Shown here in pieces: positions 46,122-57,929 of a stretch of DNA of 64,000 bases. Position 1 is the stretch's first letter. The number at the start of each line of letters is the position of its first letter. The stretch comes from Dipteronia dyeriana (Eukaryota > Streptophyta > Magnoliopsida > Sapindales > Sapindaceae), in contig CM065297.1 of the NCBI GenBank assembly GCA_032871835.1, positions 24,995,598 through 25,059,597 on the forward strand. Reading direction: 5' to 3'. Under the pieces are notes generated by a model, which was not told the DNA's origin, searched no databases, and saw nothing but the letters and a program-made list of their open reading frames with translations. The position numbers were made by a program, and so were the translations under genes.

Positions 46122-49013
46122 ATGGATGGCTTTATAGTGCACTGTGATAGACATTGGATTGATAACCAGATGATGGGTCCAATTACCTTTGCATGCGATG
46201 AATATAAATACAGTAAAATGTTGGAAACAATATGTCAACGGATAGGGGTTAGCAGTGATAGATTCCAAATAAGGCTAAGTGCAGACCTTATAATTGTGCA
46301 AGGGAGTTGGACATTATCCATTATGAGCGACACTTTGCTTTTGCATAATCATTCCTCCTGGACTGAAATTAAGGCCGAAGTCATTGAAAGATTTGTACAG
46401 CCAAAGGCAGTTGAAAATGTATTTCATATTCTGCCGAAGTGAAAAAAATACAACAATACACTCATGTATACTGTCGGCTGTTAAACCCTATAGTAATTCA
46501 GAATCCCCAATTGACACTCCATATTTCAAGTCAATGAGTGGTAGCAGCCAACCATTTGGGCTAGTGTTTTTCCCTGGATTTACATCTGCTGAGAAAGATT
46601 AGAGGACTCCAGCATTGACTAACAAGCATTTATAGGATTAGGTAGCTGATTTTGAATTTTCTAAAACCTCTGATACAGAGGATGAGGATGAGTGTAGCAG
46701 TGATAGGAAAACATGGACAAACTGTAGATAAGCTGAAACAGATGGAGCACGTAACAGTTCTACACCCTCTTCGATGACACGGTGGACAATACCGGGGTCA
46801 GAACTGTACTCAATTCAACTAGTTATATCAAAACGATTGTTTGAATACAATGAAAACGTAGGTCCAATATTCAAAGGATATATGTTTAGGGACAAGAAAA
46901 CATTGAAAGGGGCTCTAGGAATGAATGCATTGGCATAGAGGTTTGAGTATAATGTTCGACGATCAAATCATATCCGATTCGATGCAATATGTAAAAAGAG
47001 AGATTGTCAATGGGTTTTTAGGGTAGGGAAGTCGAGAAATGGGATCTACTGGAATGTTACGTCTATTGACTCTAAGCACACATATGGTGATAATGGAAAC
47101 TACAACGTTGATTTTTATCGTGTAAGTGCCCCGATAATAGGGCAACTGTTCTCAAGAAAGTTTATGAATCCAGGACGCCACATCCATCCTAAAGATATAA
47201 TGACTGACATGAGGGATAAACACGACATAAACCTCTCATACAATAAAGTGTACAAATCTAAGGACTGCGCTTTGCATAATGTTTCCGGTGATCCATGGGA
47301 GTCATTTAAGATGTTACCTATATACTTTCACATGTTGAAAAAATGTAATCCAGGGATGATAATGAAGATTGAAACCAATAGGAAAAACCGATCAAATATG
47401 GATTCATGGCACTTGGAGCTTGTATAGAGGGATTTAATACAATTATTAGGCAGGTTATTGCCATGGATGCGACCCACTTGAGGTCGAAGACCAGGGGAGT
47501 CTTGTTAGTTACGATGTGCAAGGATGGTAATGAGATGATATACCCTTTGGAATTTGGGTTTGCCAATTCCGAGTGCTCAAAGTCCTGGACATGGTTCTTG
47601 AAGCAACTTCGCGGGGTGATCTTGTAACCCGAACTTATGTTGATAATTTCAGATCGGCACACGTGTATCTCTATTAGCATGAAACCAATATTTCCTGATG
47701 CAACACATTGGGTTTGTGCATACCATTTGGCCATTAATCTGAAACAACATTGTAGGAAGCGAGGTGAAGTGATTAATCTTTACTATCGTGCTATATAAGC
47801 ATATATTGTTGAGGAATTCGACAGCTTAATGGCTGAGATGAAATCTATCCATTCTAAAGTTCACGTGTACATAGCCCTAGGAAGAGGTACCATATGATGA
47901 CAACCAACATTGCAGAGTACATGAATTATTGTCTACTTGCAATCTGAAAGTTGCCTATCATATCTATTACCGAATTTATCAGAGATTTGTTGTAACATTG
48001 GTTTCACGATCATTGATGCAATGCAAGATAAACACCCTCATTCTTGACTGAGGATGTGGACCAACACATCAAAGACAAGGTATTATCATTGCAAAGGTGT
48101 CAGATTCACCCAATTGCCTTCAATAGGTTCAAGGTAGAAGACCATTGGAATGAAGCAATTATCTACATAAAACATCGTTCATGCTCATGCTGTGAATAAG
48201 ACCTAGATGAGCTGCCTTGTATCCATGCCATGACTGCTGCAACGTATGGTCACATAATGTTTATTTATATTTTATAACTGCCTTATAGGCTTATAGCCAT
48301 ATTCTTCAATTTACATTTTATAACAGTCTTGCAACGTACACATGCTTACATAATCTTTGTGTCTTTTGTATCAGGCCGAAAGGTATGCCCATCAACGTAT
48401 TATGTTCTGATTTTTTCACAACAGGATGACTGAAACAGGATAACACCATGGTTGTGAACACTGTTCCGAATCCTGAAGTGTGGGACATTACTGATGATGT
48501 TTGTAACCGTGTTGTATTGCCATGGAAAAAAAGCGATTGACAGGAAGACCAAAGAATAATCGAAAATCTTATGTTGGGGAGAAATGAAAGCAACAAATGT
48601 GTGGGCACTATGGGCAAAAGAATATAATAAAAAAAGTTGTACAAACCCATCTTGTAGCACAGGGAAACTAACAAAAAAATCATGTTATTGTAGGGTGTGC
48701 AAGAAAGAAAGACATAACAAGCTTAAGTGTCCGGAATCACACACCCGACCTCAGTTTGGCACCCCACCTCAACTTGGATGACACTGACATAGACAATGAA
48801 GACCCCTGTTGATTATTAGGTATAGGTGAGACTCATCATTTCCTTATAAATATATATTTTTTATAATTTCTTTCAGAGCCTGCAGTTGCTTACGGTTTTG
48901 CTGTTGCATGCAAAAACACCTTCACTGTAGGTTCATATGAAGGACCCAAAGGAAGTTGTTATAATGGTGTGGTGATTGTAAGCTATGTTGGTGTGGTGTA
49001 TGTAGATTGTTAA
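46122..49013 (+). pseudogene. MuDR/MULE-type transposase, decayed
   Basis: The frame opens with MDGFIVHCDRHWIDNQMMGP, a PB1-like N-terminal region, and runs to 46442. After stops, KGYMFRDKKTLKGALGMNAL, then RRSNHIRFDAICKKRDCQW, is the MuDR DNA-binding (WRKY/GCM1-type) domain at about 46870-47090. At 47406-47627 GACIEGFNTIIRQVIAMDATH, then YPLEFGFANSECSKSWTWFL, is the start of the MULE catalytic domain, with the first Asp at 47466. HRSCSCCE-stop-DLDELPCIHAM at about 48175-48230 is the SWIM zinc finger, and CRVCKKERHNKLKC at 48689-48730 is an intact CCHC knuckle. A last exon may lie at 48877-49013 after TTTCAG. Many stops and frameshifts rule out a working enzyme. Confidence 0.85.
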
Positions 49014-49688
49014 TGGTTTGTGCAGTTGTTACAATTCTTTTTAAGTTCAGAAGCATGAGCAGCCTAGTATATTGTCAATGGTTTGGGAAGTTGTCAATGG
49101 TGTAGTATGGAATGTTGTTGTGGTTGTGGTCTTTTTATTGAATAATGGTCCAGTGTTTAGTATGAACATAATTGAACATTACCTCTGTTGGTGTGATATT
49201 GGTATTTGGGTTGTTTATATTTTTATTATGCAATAATGGTTTAAGACATAATATTGATTTTGAAAGGCCTATAGATTATTGAGCCCATAAGTCATACAAG
49301 ACAGGGCTTGAGTTTACTAATTATTTCTATCAATCCTGAGCTATGTATGTAATCCTAGAAAGAATATTTATTTGTGAAGCCCTATATATGATACAACCCA
49401 TAAGTCATGCAGGACAGGGCTTGAATTTATAAATTATTTCCAAAAGGCGTTAAGCCTAAAAAGAATATTTATTTGTTAAGCTCTGTATATTAACCAGCCC
49501 ACTAGTCACGCAACAGTACTGAACATGGACTATTTAATTGATGTATTTTATTTTGATTAATAGTATTAATTTCAATATTGATGTGTTAAATGAAATGGGG
49601 TATAAGTAGATAAGTAGGGGAGCTAGTAATTAATGGAGTCTTCATTTTATGAACAATGCATGTATGCATTTTGGTTGGGTGGGGTGGG

Positions 49689-49707
49689 GTGGGGGGGGGG
49701 GGGGGGT
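49689..49707 (+). repeat. Poly(G) run in a G-rich stretch
   Basis: GGTTGGGTGGGGTGGGGT precedes a run of about 17 G. The paralogous site near 54965 has only TTAGGAGGTGAGATG, so the run expanded in this copy. Confidence 0.85.
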
Positions 49708-49837
49708 GATGAAAAGGCATCCCAAATCTTCCCTTTCAATGAACAATACTTTTACACTCTTGTGACTTTTCATCCTTTCAATGAAACCAGACTTTTACAA
49801 TTACCATTGTAACTTTTCATTTGAAGTTGTAAAGCTG

Positions 49838-49856
49838 GTTCATACAATATAAATAC
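49838..49856 (+). promoter_or_regulatory. Possible TATA box upstream of the coiled-coil ORF
   Basis: TATAAATACC lies about 65 bp before the first ATG and is kept in the second copy near 55078, although surrounding sequence has diverged. Confidence 0.4.
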
Positions 49857-49914
49857 CCCCTACATCATTCTGTTCTTCACTTATATTGTTTGGTTTATTT
49901 TTTTTGATCATAAA

Positions 49915-50232
49915 ATGACATAAAATAACAACAACAAAAGGAAAATTGTTGTCGGGTAACCAAATGAAGTAGACAGGCTAGAGTGTATCTTCCAATGTCT
50001 GAGGGAACAAATTGCAAATATAGAGAGAACCATCAGTGTAGAGCGTGCTAATGCTAGATACTTGACTGTTGAGAATGAAATGTTGGTGAGAAAAGTTGAT
50101 AACTTGGAAGCAGAAATAATCAATTTACATGTTCAAATAGAGGAAAGGGACAATGAACTGAACGGACTCTATACTATTGTGGAAAAATTACAGAAGAAGT
50201 TGTTGGAATTCGATATTCCACCGTCTCTTTAG
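49915..50232 (+). pseudogene. Small coiled-coil protein gene, copy 1
   Basis: The frame from ATG at 49915 to TAG at 50230 would be 105 codons but has two early stops (codon 3, and TAA in GYA-GGG-TAA-CCA). After the second stop 85 codons are open: NEVDRLECIFQCLREQIAN, then VENEMLVRKVDNLEAEIINL, HVQIEERDNELNGLYTIVEK and LLEFDIPPSL. Leucine and charged heptads run through most of the length, so the product would be a coiled coil, perhaps an oligomerising partner. Its paralog at 55147-55460 ends in the same residues. I do not recognise the family. It lies downstream of the decayed transposase, on the same strand. Confidence 0.6.
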
Positions 50233-50511
50233 AATGATGATGGAAGATTCGGGTGTTCACAGTTTGATGTTTGTGTTATCTTCTTACAAATATTGTCCAC
50301 TGATTATTTGATATGTTACTGGTTTGATCGTTATTACAAATTTCATTTTCATTTGTGTACAAATCATCTGCCAGTTCCGTTGCAAATTGTAGATCTACCA
50401 ATAACTACGTTTACTTTATAACAAAAGACAAATCATCGCCCTTGAACAAACACATATTTAACATATACACTTAACTGGACATAAACATAAACAACCCCTC
50501 AAAAACACCTT
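50233..50511. other. Spacer between convergent fragments
   Basis: About 280 bp of AT-rich sequence lies between the plus-strand coiled-coil ORF and the minus-strand fragment. It probably contains the 3' ends of both. The same arrangement, interrupted by a solo LTR, is seen in the second copy (55461-58318). Confidence 0.5.
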
Positions 50512-50815
50512 TCACAGAAATTTGCCCACTATCACTCCGATAACGAAAACAATAAGGTATATAACCAACAGAGGGAGGCTTTTCGTTTCTACGGGTTGAG
50601 TGTGAATAACCTTATCTTCTCTGGTACCAGATGTATCAATTGACTGCTTTTCACGCTTAATGACATGGCTTCAGATTGCTTCCCATGGCATCCACCGTAT
50701 TGAATTTCTAGAAAGATGCACCCGTAAATCCATCAACTTGTTCCTGACATTCAGGCAAAGAGTTGAATACACCAGTTTTCCTGCCTTTGAAAACAACATA
50801 CACCGATTTCTTCAC
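50512..50815 (-). pseudogene. Fragment with viroplasmin-type (RNase H1 N-terminal) domain and C-terminal transmembrane helix
   Basis: On the minus strand VYVVFKGRKTGVFNSLPECQ, then EQVDGFTGASF, fits the Cauli_VI domain (PF01693), also found at the N-terminus of eukaryotic RNase H1, where it binds duplex nucleic acid. The invariant GR, EC and QV-GF-GA positions are present, and a stop follows GASF. After a frame change a charged linker leads to LPLLVIYLIVFVIGVIVGKF and a stop at 50512, a hydrophobic C-terminal helix like a tail anchor. The linker and helix recur in decayed form at 58319-58540. No RNase H catalytic domain is visible. The combination is unusual. A 5' exon may lie to the right. 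Confidence 0.6.
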
Positions 50816-50899
50816 CCTTTCATACAACACAATGAATAAATGTGAAAAACACACAAGTAACTAGAGAATTGACTCAAGATGATGAGTAAATGACAAACC

Positions 50900-52776
50900 A
50901 AACAAAATAATGGAAGAGTCGGTGGGGTGGTGTAGACGTGGCCACTGGTTTGGAGGATTTCCGAAAAGTGACTTTGTGAAGACGACCTAATGTTGAACCT
51001 ATTATGTTGGTGGATTTGTGGGATCCAGCTATGGTTCACAATGCTGGACATGAGTGGGATCCAGTTGTGTCTCACAATGGAGGAAAGTGACATCGTTTTT
51101 GAAGCCCAAAATCATTCTAGATGAGGCAGGTTATGAAGCCCAGAAAAACTTTACAAGGCTTTGATTTATTATTTTTCCATTTAATTATATTTTTTGGCGA
51201 TTTTTAAAATTCCCCCATTTTAGCAATTTGTTAGACAACATTTGACAACAAACTGCAACTTCGAAACCAAAAGAAACCTAGTCACGTATGGGAAACCTTA
51301 GTCATGCAAATCTATATTAGTAGTACAAATTGTCATCGAAAACTATAGTACTTTCGAATTGATTCTAACACAGTGTAATGGAGTTGGTCAATGGAAATTT
51401 TTTCAACCGTCCAATGGTAGTGAGTAACTATAATAAGTTGTCCACCTTCGTCCCTTCCATTATGGACCGTCTCGATCGGAATGAAAATGAATGGACCCAC
51501 ATCATTACATGCACTAACACAAGACATTGAAGCCCTAGAAACATATATGAAGCCCATAAATATGAAAAGGAGTGTGAACCTTTATATAGGTTTAATTGGT
51601 GGTTGGTTGGACAAGATGAAGCCTAGATTAAGCCTACAGACCCATCACATTAAATGCTAACCCACTTTCATTCTGTGGTGGCTTTGTGGTATCTAGCTGT
51701 GGTCCACAATGCTGGACGTGAGTGGGATCCAACTGTGTCCTACAATAGAGGAAAGTAACATCATTTTTGAAGCCCAAAATCATTCTAGATGAGACTCTGT
51801 AATCGGTTTTGAAATCCATGAACACTTTACAGAGCTTTGATTTATTATTTTTCCATTTAATTGTATTTTTTGGAGATTTTTAAAATTTCCCAAACTTTTT
51901 TAACAATTTGTTAGACAACATTTGGCAACAAACTACAACTTCAAAACCAAAAGAAACCCAGTCGCGTATGGAAAGTGATGAGAATTAAGAAGCATCACCA
52001 AATGATCCATTGTATATTCCAGTTGGGCCAATTACAAGGAGGCAAGAGGATCAAAGAAGCATTTAATGATGGGCTGATTCTAAATTGCTAAAGTCCAAAT
52101 TCGGCCCACATGAAGACCAAATCCGGGCTACTTCATTGGCCTCTATAGAGTATCTGAATTCGGATCGTCAATTGTAATATGTTTCCGGATAGCCCAAGAC
52201 AAGCTCTACAGATCCTATGAAGACTCCGTCCTCCGAAACAAATCACAACAAGTCCAAATTTGGCCATCTATCTTATTGCGTGAAGACTTGAGCTGAGCAG
52301 TTCGAATTTCAGTATATTTCCTACTTTAGCATATTCTCTATTTTATTTATTTTCCCCAAATAAAGAGTTGATTTGTTTTCTGAATTCAACTTTCCAAATA
52401 AGGAGCAAATCTACTAGTTTCTAGTTTTTAGTCTTCAGTTATTTCCTAAATTTATTTGCATTTATTTTCCTGATTGTAAAACATTAATTACTGAATATTT
52501 ATTCATTTTTTAGGACTTAGATATTTTAGTATAAAAGGGACGAATTGATGTAATTTAAAGACTATACTAGACTTGAATTGAAATATAATTTTAGAGAACG
52601 TTTTCTCTTGGTTCTTCAATGAACTATGAACTTATCAAGGTTCTACCTTGTGGCGTTCAAACATTGACTTGTCACTTACCTTTTTTCTTTTTCTTGAGTG
52701 TGGCGATTACAACCTTAATGATACCGTTAGTTCTTATCTCCATATAGATAACGGGTCACGGTCATTTTTAATTTTC

Positions 52777-52819
<43 letters not shown>

Positions 52820-54830
52820 CTGAAATTAGAAAACGATCCTTACTACCTTATATTGGTTCCGGGTCTCACTGTTCTTGGTGAGGTCAGGAAGCCTTAGTCA
52901 AATTAATTTACATTAGTAGTACAAATATCATCGAGCACTATACTACTTCCGAATTGATACTAACGAAATGTAATGGAGTTCGTCAACAGATATTTTTTAA
53001 ATCGTTTGATGGTGGTGAGCAACTATAATATGTTGCCCACCTTCGTCCCTTTCACTTTGGACTGTCTCAATCGGAATGAAAATGAAGGGACACACATCAT
53101 TACATTCACTAATACAAGACATTGAAGCTCTGGAAACATATATGAAACCCAGAAATATGAAAAGGAGTGTGGGCCATTATGTGGGTTAGATAGGTGGCTG
53201 GTTGGGCAAGATGAAGCCCAGATCACATTAAATGCCAGCCCAATTTCATTCTTTGGTGGCTTTGTGGGATTCGGCTGTGGTCTACAATGCTGGACGTGAG
53301 TGGCATCTAGGTGTGTCCCACAACGGAGGAAAGTGGCATCATTTTTGAAGCCTATAATCATTCTAGATGAGGCCCTGTAATCGTCTATGAAGCCCATAAA
53401 CACTTTACAGGGCTTTGATTTATTATTTTTCCATCTAATTGTATTTTTTTGGCGATTTTTAAAATTTCCCAAACCTTTTTAACAATTTGTTAGACAACAT
53501 TTGACAACAAACTGCAAATTCAAGACCAAAAGAAACCCAGTCCCGTATGGGAAGCTTTAGTCATGCAAATCTACATTAGTAGTACAAATGTCATCGAGCA
53601 CTATCCTACTTTCGAATTGATACTAACCAAATGTAATGGAGTTGATCAACTGATATTTTTTCAACTATCCGATGGTGGTGAGCAACTATAATAAGTTGCC
53701 CACCTTCGTCCCTTCCACCTTGGACCGTCTCGACCAGAATGAAAATGAAGTGACCCACATCATTACATGCACTAACACAAGACATTGAAGCCCTGGAAAC
53801 ATATATGAAGCCTGTAAATACGAAAAGGAGTGTGGGCCTTTATGTGGGTTTAATAGGTGGCTAGTTGGGCAAGATGAAGCCCAGATTAAGGCTACAGGCC
53901 CATCACATTAAATGCCAGCCCACTTTTTTTCTTTGGTGACTTTGTGGGATCCAGCTGTGGTCCACAATGCTGGAAGTGGGTGGGATCCAGCTGTGTCCCA
54001 CAACGGAGGAAAGTTACATCGATTTTTAAGCCCATAAGCATTCTAGATGAGGCCCTGTAATCGATTATGAAGCCCATAAACACTTTACGGGGCTTTGATT
54101 TATTATTTTTCCATTTAATTGTATTTTTAGCGATTTTTAAAATTCCCCAAACCTTTTTAACAATTTGTTAGACAATATTTGGTAACAAACTGCAACTTCG
54201 AAACCAAAACAAACCCAATCGCGTATGGGAAGCCTTAGTCATGCAAATATACATTAGTAGTACAAATGTCATCGAGCACTATACTACTTTTGAATTGATA
54301 CTAACCAAATGTAATGGAGTTGGTCAACGAATATTTTTCAAACATCCGATGGTCCCTGAGCAACTATAATAAGTTACCGACCTTCGTCCTTTCCACTTTG
54401 GACCGTCTCGATCGGAATGAAAATGAACCCACATCATTACATGTACTAACACAAGACATTGAAGCCCTGGAAACATATATAAAGCCCATTAATAGGAAAA
54501 GGAGTGTGGGCCTTTATGTGGGTTTAATAGGTGGCTGGTTGGGCAAGATGAAGCCCAGATTAAGCCTATAGACCCGTCACATTAAATGCCAACCCACTTA
54601 CATTCTTTGGTGGCTTTATGGGATCCATCTGTGGTCCACAATGTTGGACGTGACGGGATTCTGCTGTGTCCCACAACGAAGAAAAGTGACATCGTTTTTG
54701 AAGCCAAGAATCATTCTAGATAAGGCTCTGTAATCGGTTATGAAGCCCATAAACATTTTATAGGGCTTTGATTTATTATTTTTCTATTTAATTGTATTTT
54801 TTTGTGATTTTTGGCAACAAACTTAATTTG
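50900..54830. repeat. Tandem array of about 670-bp units, five copies
   Basis: The landmark GTGGGATCCAGCTGTGGTCCAC (variants) occurs at 51020, 51687, 53265, 53944 and 54618. Spacings are 667, 1578 (662 after removing the solo LTR and its duplicated target), 679 and 674. Each unit carries repeated AAGCCC/GGGCTT words, CATTCTAGATGAGGC, GGCGATTTTTAAAATTYCCC, CGTATGGGAAGCC and GGACCGTCTCGATCGGAATG. The copies differ by scattered changes. Short open frames recur at the same place in each unit (for example around 51634, 53023 and 53892 on the minus strand) but encode nothing I recognise. Two more distant relatives lie at 58605 and 59127. Confidence 0.9.
51976..52886 (+). mobile_element. Solo LTR, 911 bp, inserted in the tandem array
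   Basis: It starts TGATGAGAATT and ends GGTGAGGTCA. The 5-mers GAAAG (51971-51975) and GGAAG (52887-52891) flank it. Other array units read CGTATGGGAAGCCTTAG uninterrupted, so GGAAG is the target and one base has since changed. A TATAAAAGGGA box lies at about 52535 on the plus strand, and a long (TA)n at about 52782-52816. Near its start one frame reads DPLYIPVGPITRRQ, similar to the end of some Ty3/gypsy polyproteins, suggesting the parental pol ran into the LTR. Confidence 0.8.
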
Positions 54831-55146
54831 TTACAAAAGCCTAGACCTTTGTATGTCAAGACAAACTTAAATTTTTGGCAATTTTTGGCAACAAACTTAA
54901 TTAAGTAGGGACTATTTACATTAATGGTGTCTGCTGCATTATGAACAATGCATGCATGCTTTAGGAGGTGAGATGATGAAAAGACATCCACAATCCCATA
55001 TGACTCTTCAATGGAACTAGACCTTTACAAATACCGTTGTGACTTTTCATTTAAAGTTGTCACGCCTGTTCATACAATATAAATACCCTCCTGTAGGCCA
55101 TTTTGTTCCTTAATTATATTGTTAGTTTCTTATTTTTTATCATACA
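54831..55146. other. Upstream region of the second coiled-coil ORF
   Basis: It matches 49610-49914 in order: ATGAACAATGCATG, GATGAAAAG, CATACAATATAAATACCC. It lacks the poly(G) expansion. Confidence 0.7.
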
Positions 55147-55460
55147 ATGGCAGAAAACAACAACTAAATGAAAATTGTTGCTAACTAACCTGATGAAACA
55201 AACAGGCTAGAATCAAATTTCAAATGTCAGAGGGAACGGATTGCAAATGCAGAGAACACCATCCGTGAAGAGCATACAAATATTACGGCATGATTGTTGA
55301 TAATAAAGTGTTGCTGAGAAAAGTCGAGAACCTGAAAGCACAAATACTTAAATTACATGTTCAACTGGAGATAAGAGACAATGAACTCGATGGACTGTAC
55401 ACTCTTGTTGAAAAAATGGAGAAGAACTTGTTGGACTTCAATATTCCACCGTCTCTCTAG
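55147..55460 (+). pseudogene. Small coiled-coil protein gene, copy 2
   Basis: It starts MAENNN, has a stop at codon 7 and a second stop in AAC-TAA-CCT-GAT, then reads DETNRLESNFKCQRERIANA. A one-base deletion near 55280 shifts the frame before VLLRKVENLKAQILKLHVQL, EIRDNELDGLYTLVEKMEK and LLDFNIPPSL. The second stop sits at the same aligned position as in copy 1 (GGG-TAA-CCA), which is either an ancestral mutation or a sign that translation starts further down. The heptad pattern and C-terminus match copy 1 closely. Function is unknown. Confidence 0.6.
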
Positions 55461-55477
55461 ACAAAAGCCGGGGCTTG

Positions 55478-57876
55478 TGTTAGGTTTTAGATTGTGTTGA
55501 CATTAATTCCATATCAAAATGATGTTTACTTGTAATGATTTAGTTGTTTAGATTCATGATGATTCAAGCTTCAAAGAAGAATGAACAACTAGTCAAAGAA
55601 AGTTCAAAGTCTTCAAAGAGAAAGGATGCCATATGGTTCTACAAAGGTATACTAAGACTTTATCTTTCTCTTACAAGGCTTAGGCACACACACACAATTC
55701 ATACATTTGTGTCCCTACATCATTGTGCACCATTATAGGCACACACATATAATTCATTCATATGTGTTCCTGCATCGTTGTGCACCATGTATAACACATT
55801 CACACACTTGAAGATGAATGCTCATGTATTGGTATGAAAATAACATGTTTTGGAAAATGCATGATTGGAGACTATTTCTATGTAGTTTGCATTCTAGTGT
55901 GAATTGTGTTTGTATGTGTATATGTATATGTTTGTATAACATGGATATTGAACTTGATTTTAGTCTTAAATCATTCTTGATTGAGTTCTGGTCATTTCGG
56001 TTACTCATACTATCGATTTCAAGTTCTAAGTCAAAATATACTACACTTTCAAATCATGTTGCATATATTGTCTTCGTCTTCATATATCGAGTCGAATTAT
56101 TATTTTTTGGGTTAAGTATCTTATATGTCCATGTTCGTGAAAGAGTTATGGTTCATAATCCTTAAACAGATTCGAATTTCGAGTTCAGAGGCTGGAGAAC
56201 GGTCGAAGAACGTAAATGAAGGTCAAGGGAAAAAGAAGACAACAAAGCTCTTCTTTCCCGAGATGCCCACGCGCCATCTCGGGAAGCAAGCAAGATTGAC
56301 TGCTTCTTGTCCCTTTTGGTCATTTCATATGTCCATTTTCCCTCTCCTTTATATATCCCTTCCCTCTCACATTTCATTCTAAGAAGAGATTCAAAATTTG
56401 AGTACATAATTTTCTCCCAAATTTTCTCACCTTCCAAACACCATAACTTCTTCATTTGAACTTCGATTTGAGTGATTAAAAGTTGAGAGTGTTTTTATAT
56501 ACATCCTCCATCTTTTCTCTGAAGGTTTTAGTTAGTTTTATTGCTGTTTTTAGAGTCTAATCTCACAAAAAACGAGACTGCACCAAATCAACTAAGGTAT
56601 TGATTTTCTCTCAAAGTTTTCTTTTAAAACTTGGTCAATTGCCTTGGGTTTTCTTCTTCAACATATATATGTGTCTTGTGATTTTTTTGATTTGAGTTTT
56701 GAACTCATTTAAAGCTAGATTGAGTTTCAATTGAAATCTCACATGTTGAGTTAGGTTTTGATTTTGCCTATGTTTTCACATGTTTGAGATTGTATTGTGC
56801 TAGCTTTGATTCTAGGACTATTTGATGATCTTTGATTGATTGATTTTGTGAAAAATAGTTCCTCACATGTATTAGGATCCCTTTGACCAAAATCTCACAA
56901 TAATACATGTGCTTGTGTTCTTTTGAGCTATCCATGTGCTTTGTTGAATCTATGAGTAGGAAATATGCTATAGAAATCTTGCTTTAATCTTAATGACTTT
57001 GTCACATGATTTTAACATGTTTTTGGTTTATGAGATTTAAACTTGATTATGTGTTAATTGAACATATCTTGTGATTCAAGTTTTAGATCTATGCATGTAT
57101 CTAGGTTGTAATTGATGTTGAATATATCTTACATGATCTAGATGGATTAAACATGCATGACTAGACTACATTTGTTTTGTGCATTCATGCTCATGTCTAG
57201 TATTTTCCATAGAATGTGTTGATCATAACATTCTATGTTGCGTGCTTGTTTGCGTTTTGCATTCATGATCACCTAGATGCCTTGTGAGAAGGAAGTCTTG
57301 ACAATAGGTGTGAGACTTATGTTGTTGAGCAAGGAAGTCTTGGCAAGAGGTGGGAGACCTCGGATTGCCAAGCAAGGAAGTCTTGCCTAGGGTCGTGAGG
57401 ATCAGAAAGGGTGAGCGAGGAAGTCTTGACTAGAGTCGGGAGGACTCGGATAGTTGAGCAAGAAGTCTTACCTAGGGTCGTGAGGATTCGGAAGGGTGAG
57501 CGAGGAAGTCTTGACAAGAGGTGTGAGGCATCATATTATTGAGCAAGAGGGCGACATCTTCATGAGTAGGATAGAAGGGTAATTTCTAGGTGAATGGGTC
57601 ACTTGAGAGATTGTACTTGTCTTATCTAATAGTGGATTTTGTTTGCCGGTGGTTGCTAACCCGTGGATGTTTCCTCTTCGGAGGTTTACCACATTATATC
57701 TTGTGTCAACTTTTCTCTATCATTTTTTTTTATATTTGTATTTGTTATTTGAATACTATGGATAGAACTCTATATGTAAGTTGACTTCCTTTCTATAATA
57801 TAGATTGTGTATGTGTTATGATTAATTGTTTGTATTACACTTTACTTGTTTTATATATTGATTAAGTTTCTTTAAT

Positions 57877-57929
<53 letters not shown>

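Larger units (their letters stand above)
49014..49914. other. Spacer and putative upstream region of the coiled-coil ORF
   Basis: At 49276 and 49394 a roughly 117-bp unit is repeated (AGCCCATAAGTCATRCARGAC then AGGGCTTGA), with a third trace at 49500. A G run of about 17 lies at about 49689-49706. The phrase GTTCATACAATATAAATACCC at about 49838 contains a TATA-like box, and the paralogous copy has the same phrase at about 55068. Confidence 0.6.

Noticed and set aside
51333..54571. Short open frames repeated in each 670-bp unit as a conserved small protein
   Set aside because: They shift start, length and frame between units and carry no recognisable motif; the DNA repeat explains their recurrence.
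57317..57517. 66-codon minus-strand frame
   Set aside because: It lies entirely within the 42-bp tandem repeat of the solo LTR and is repetitive.
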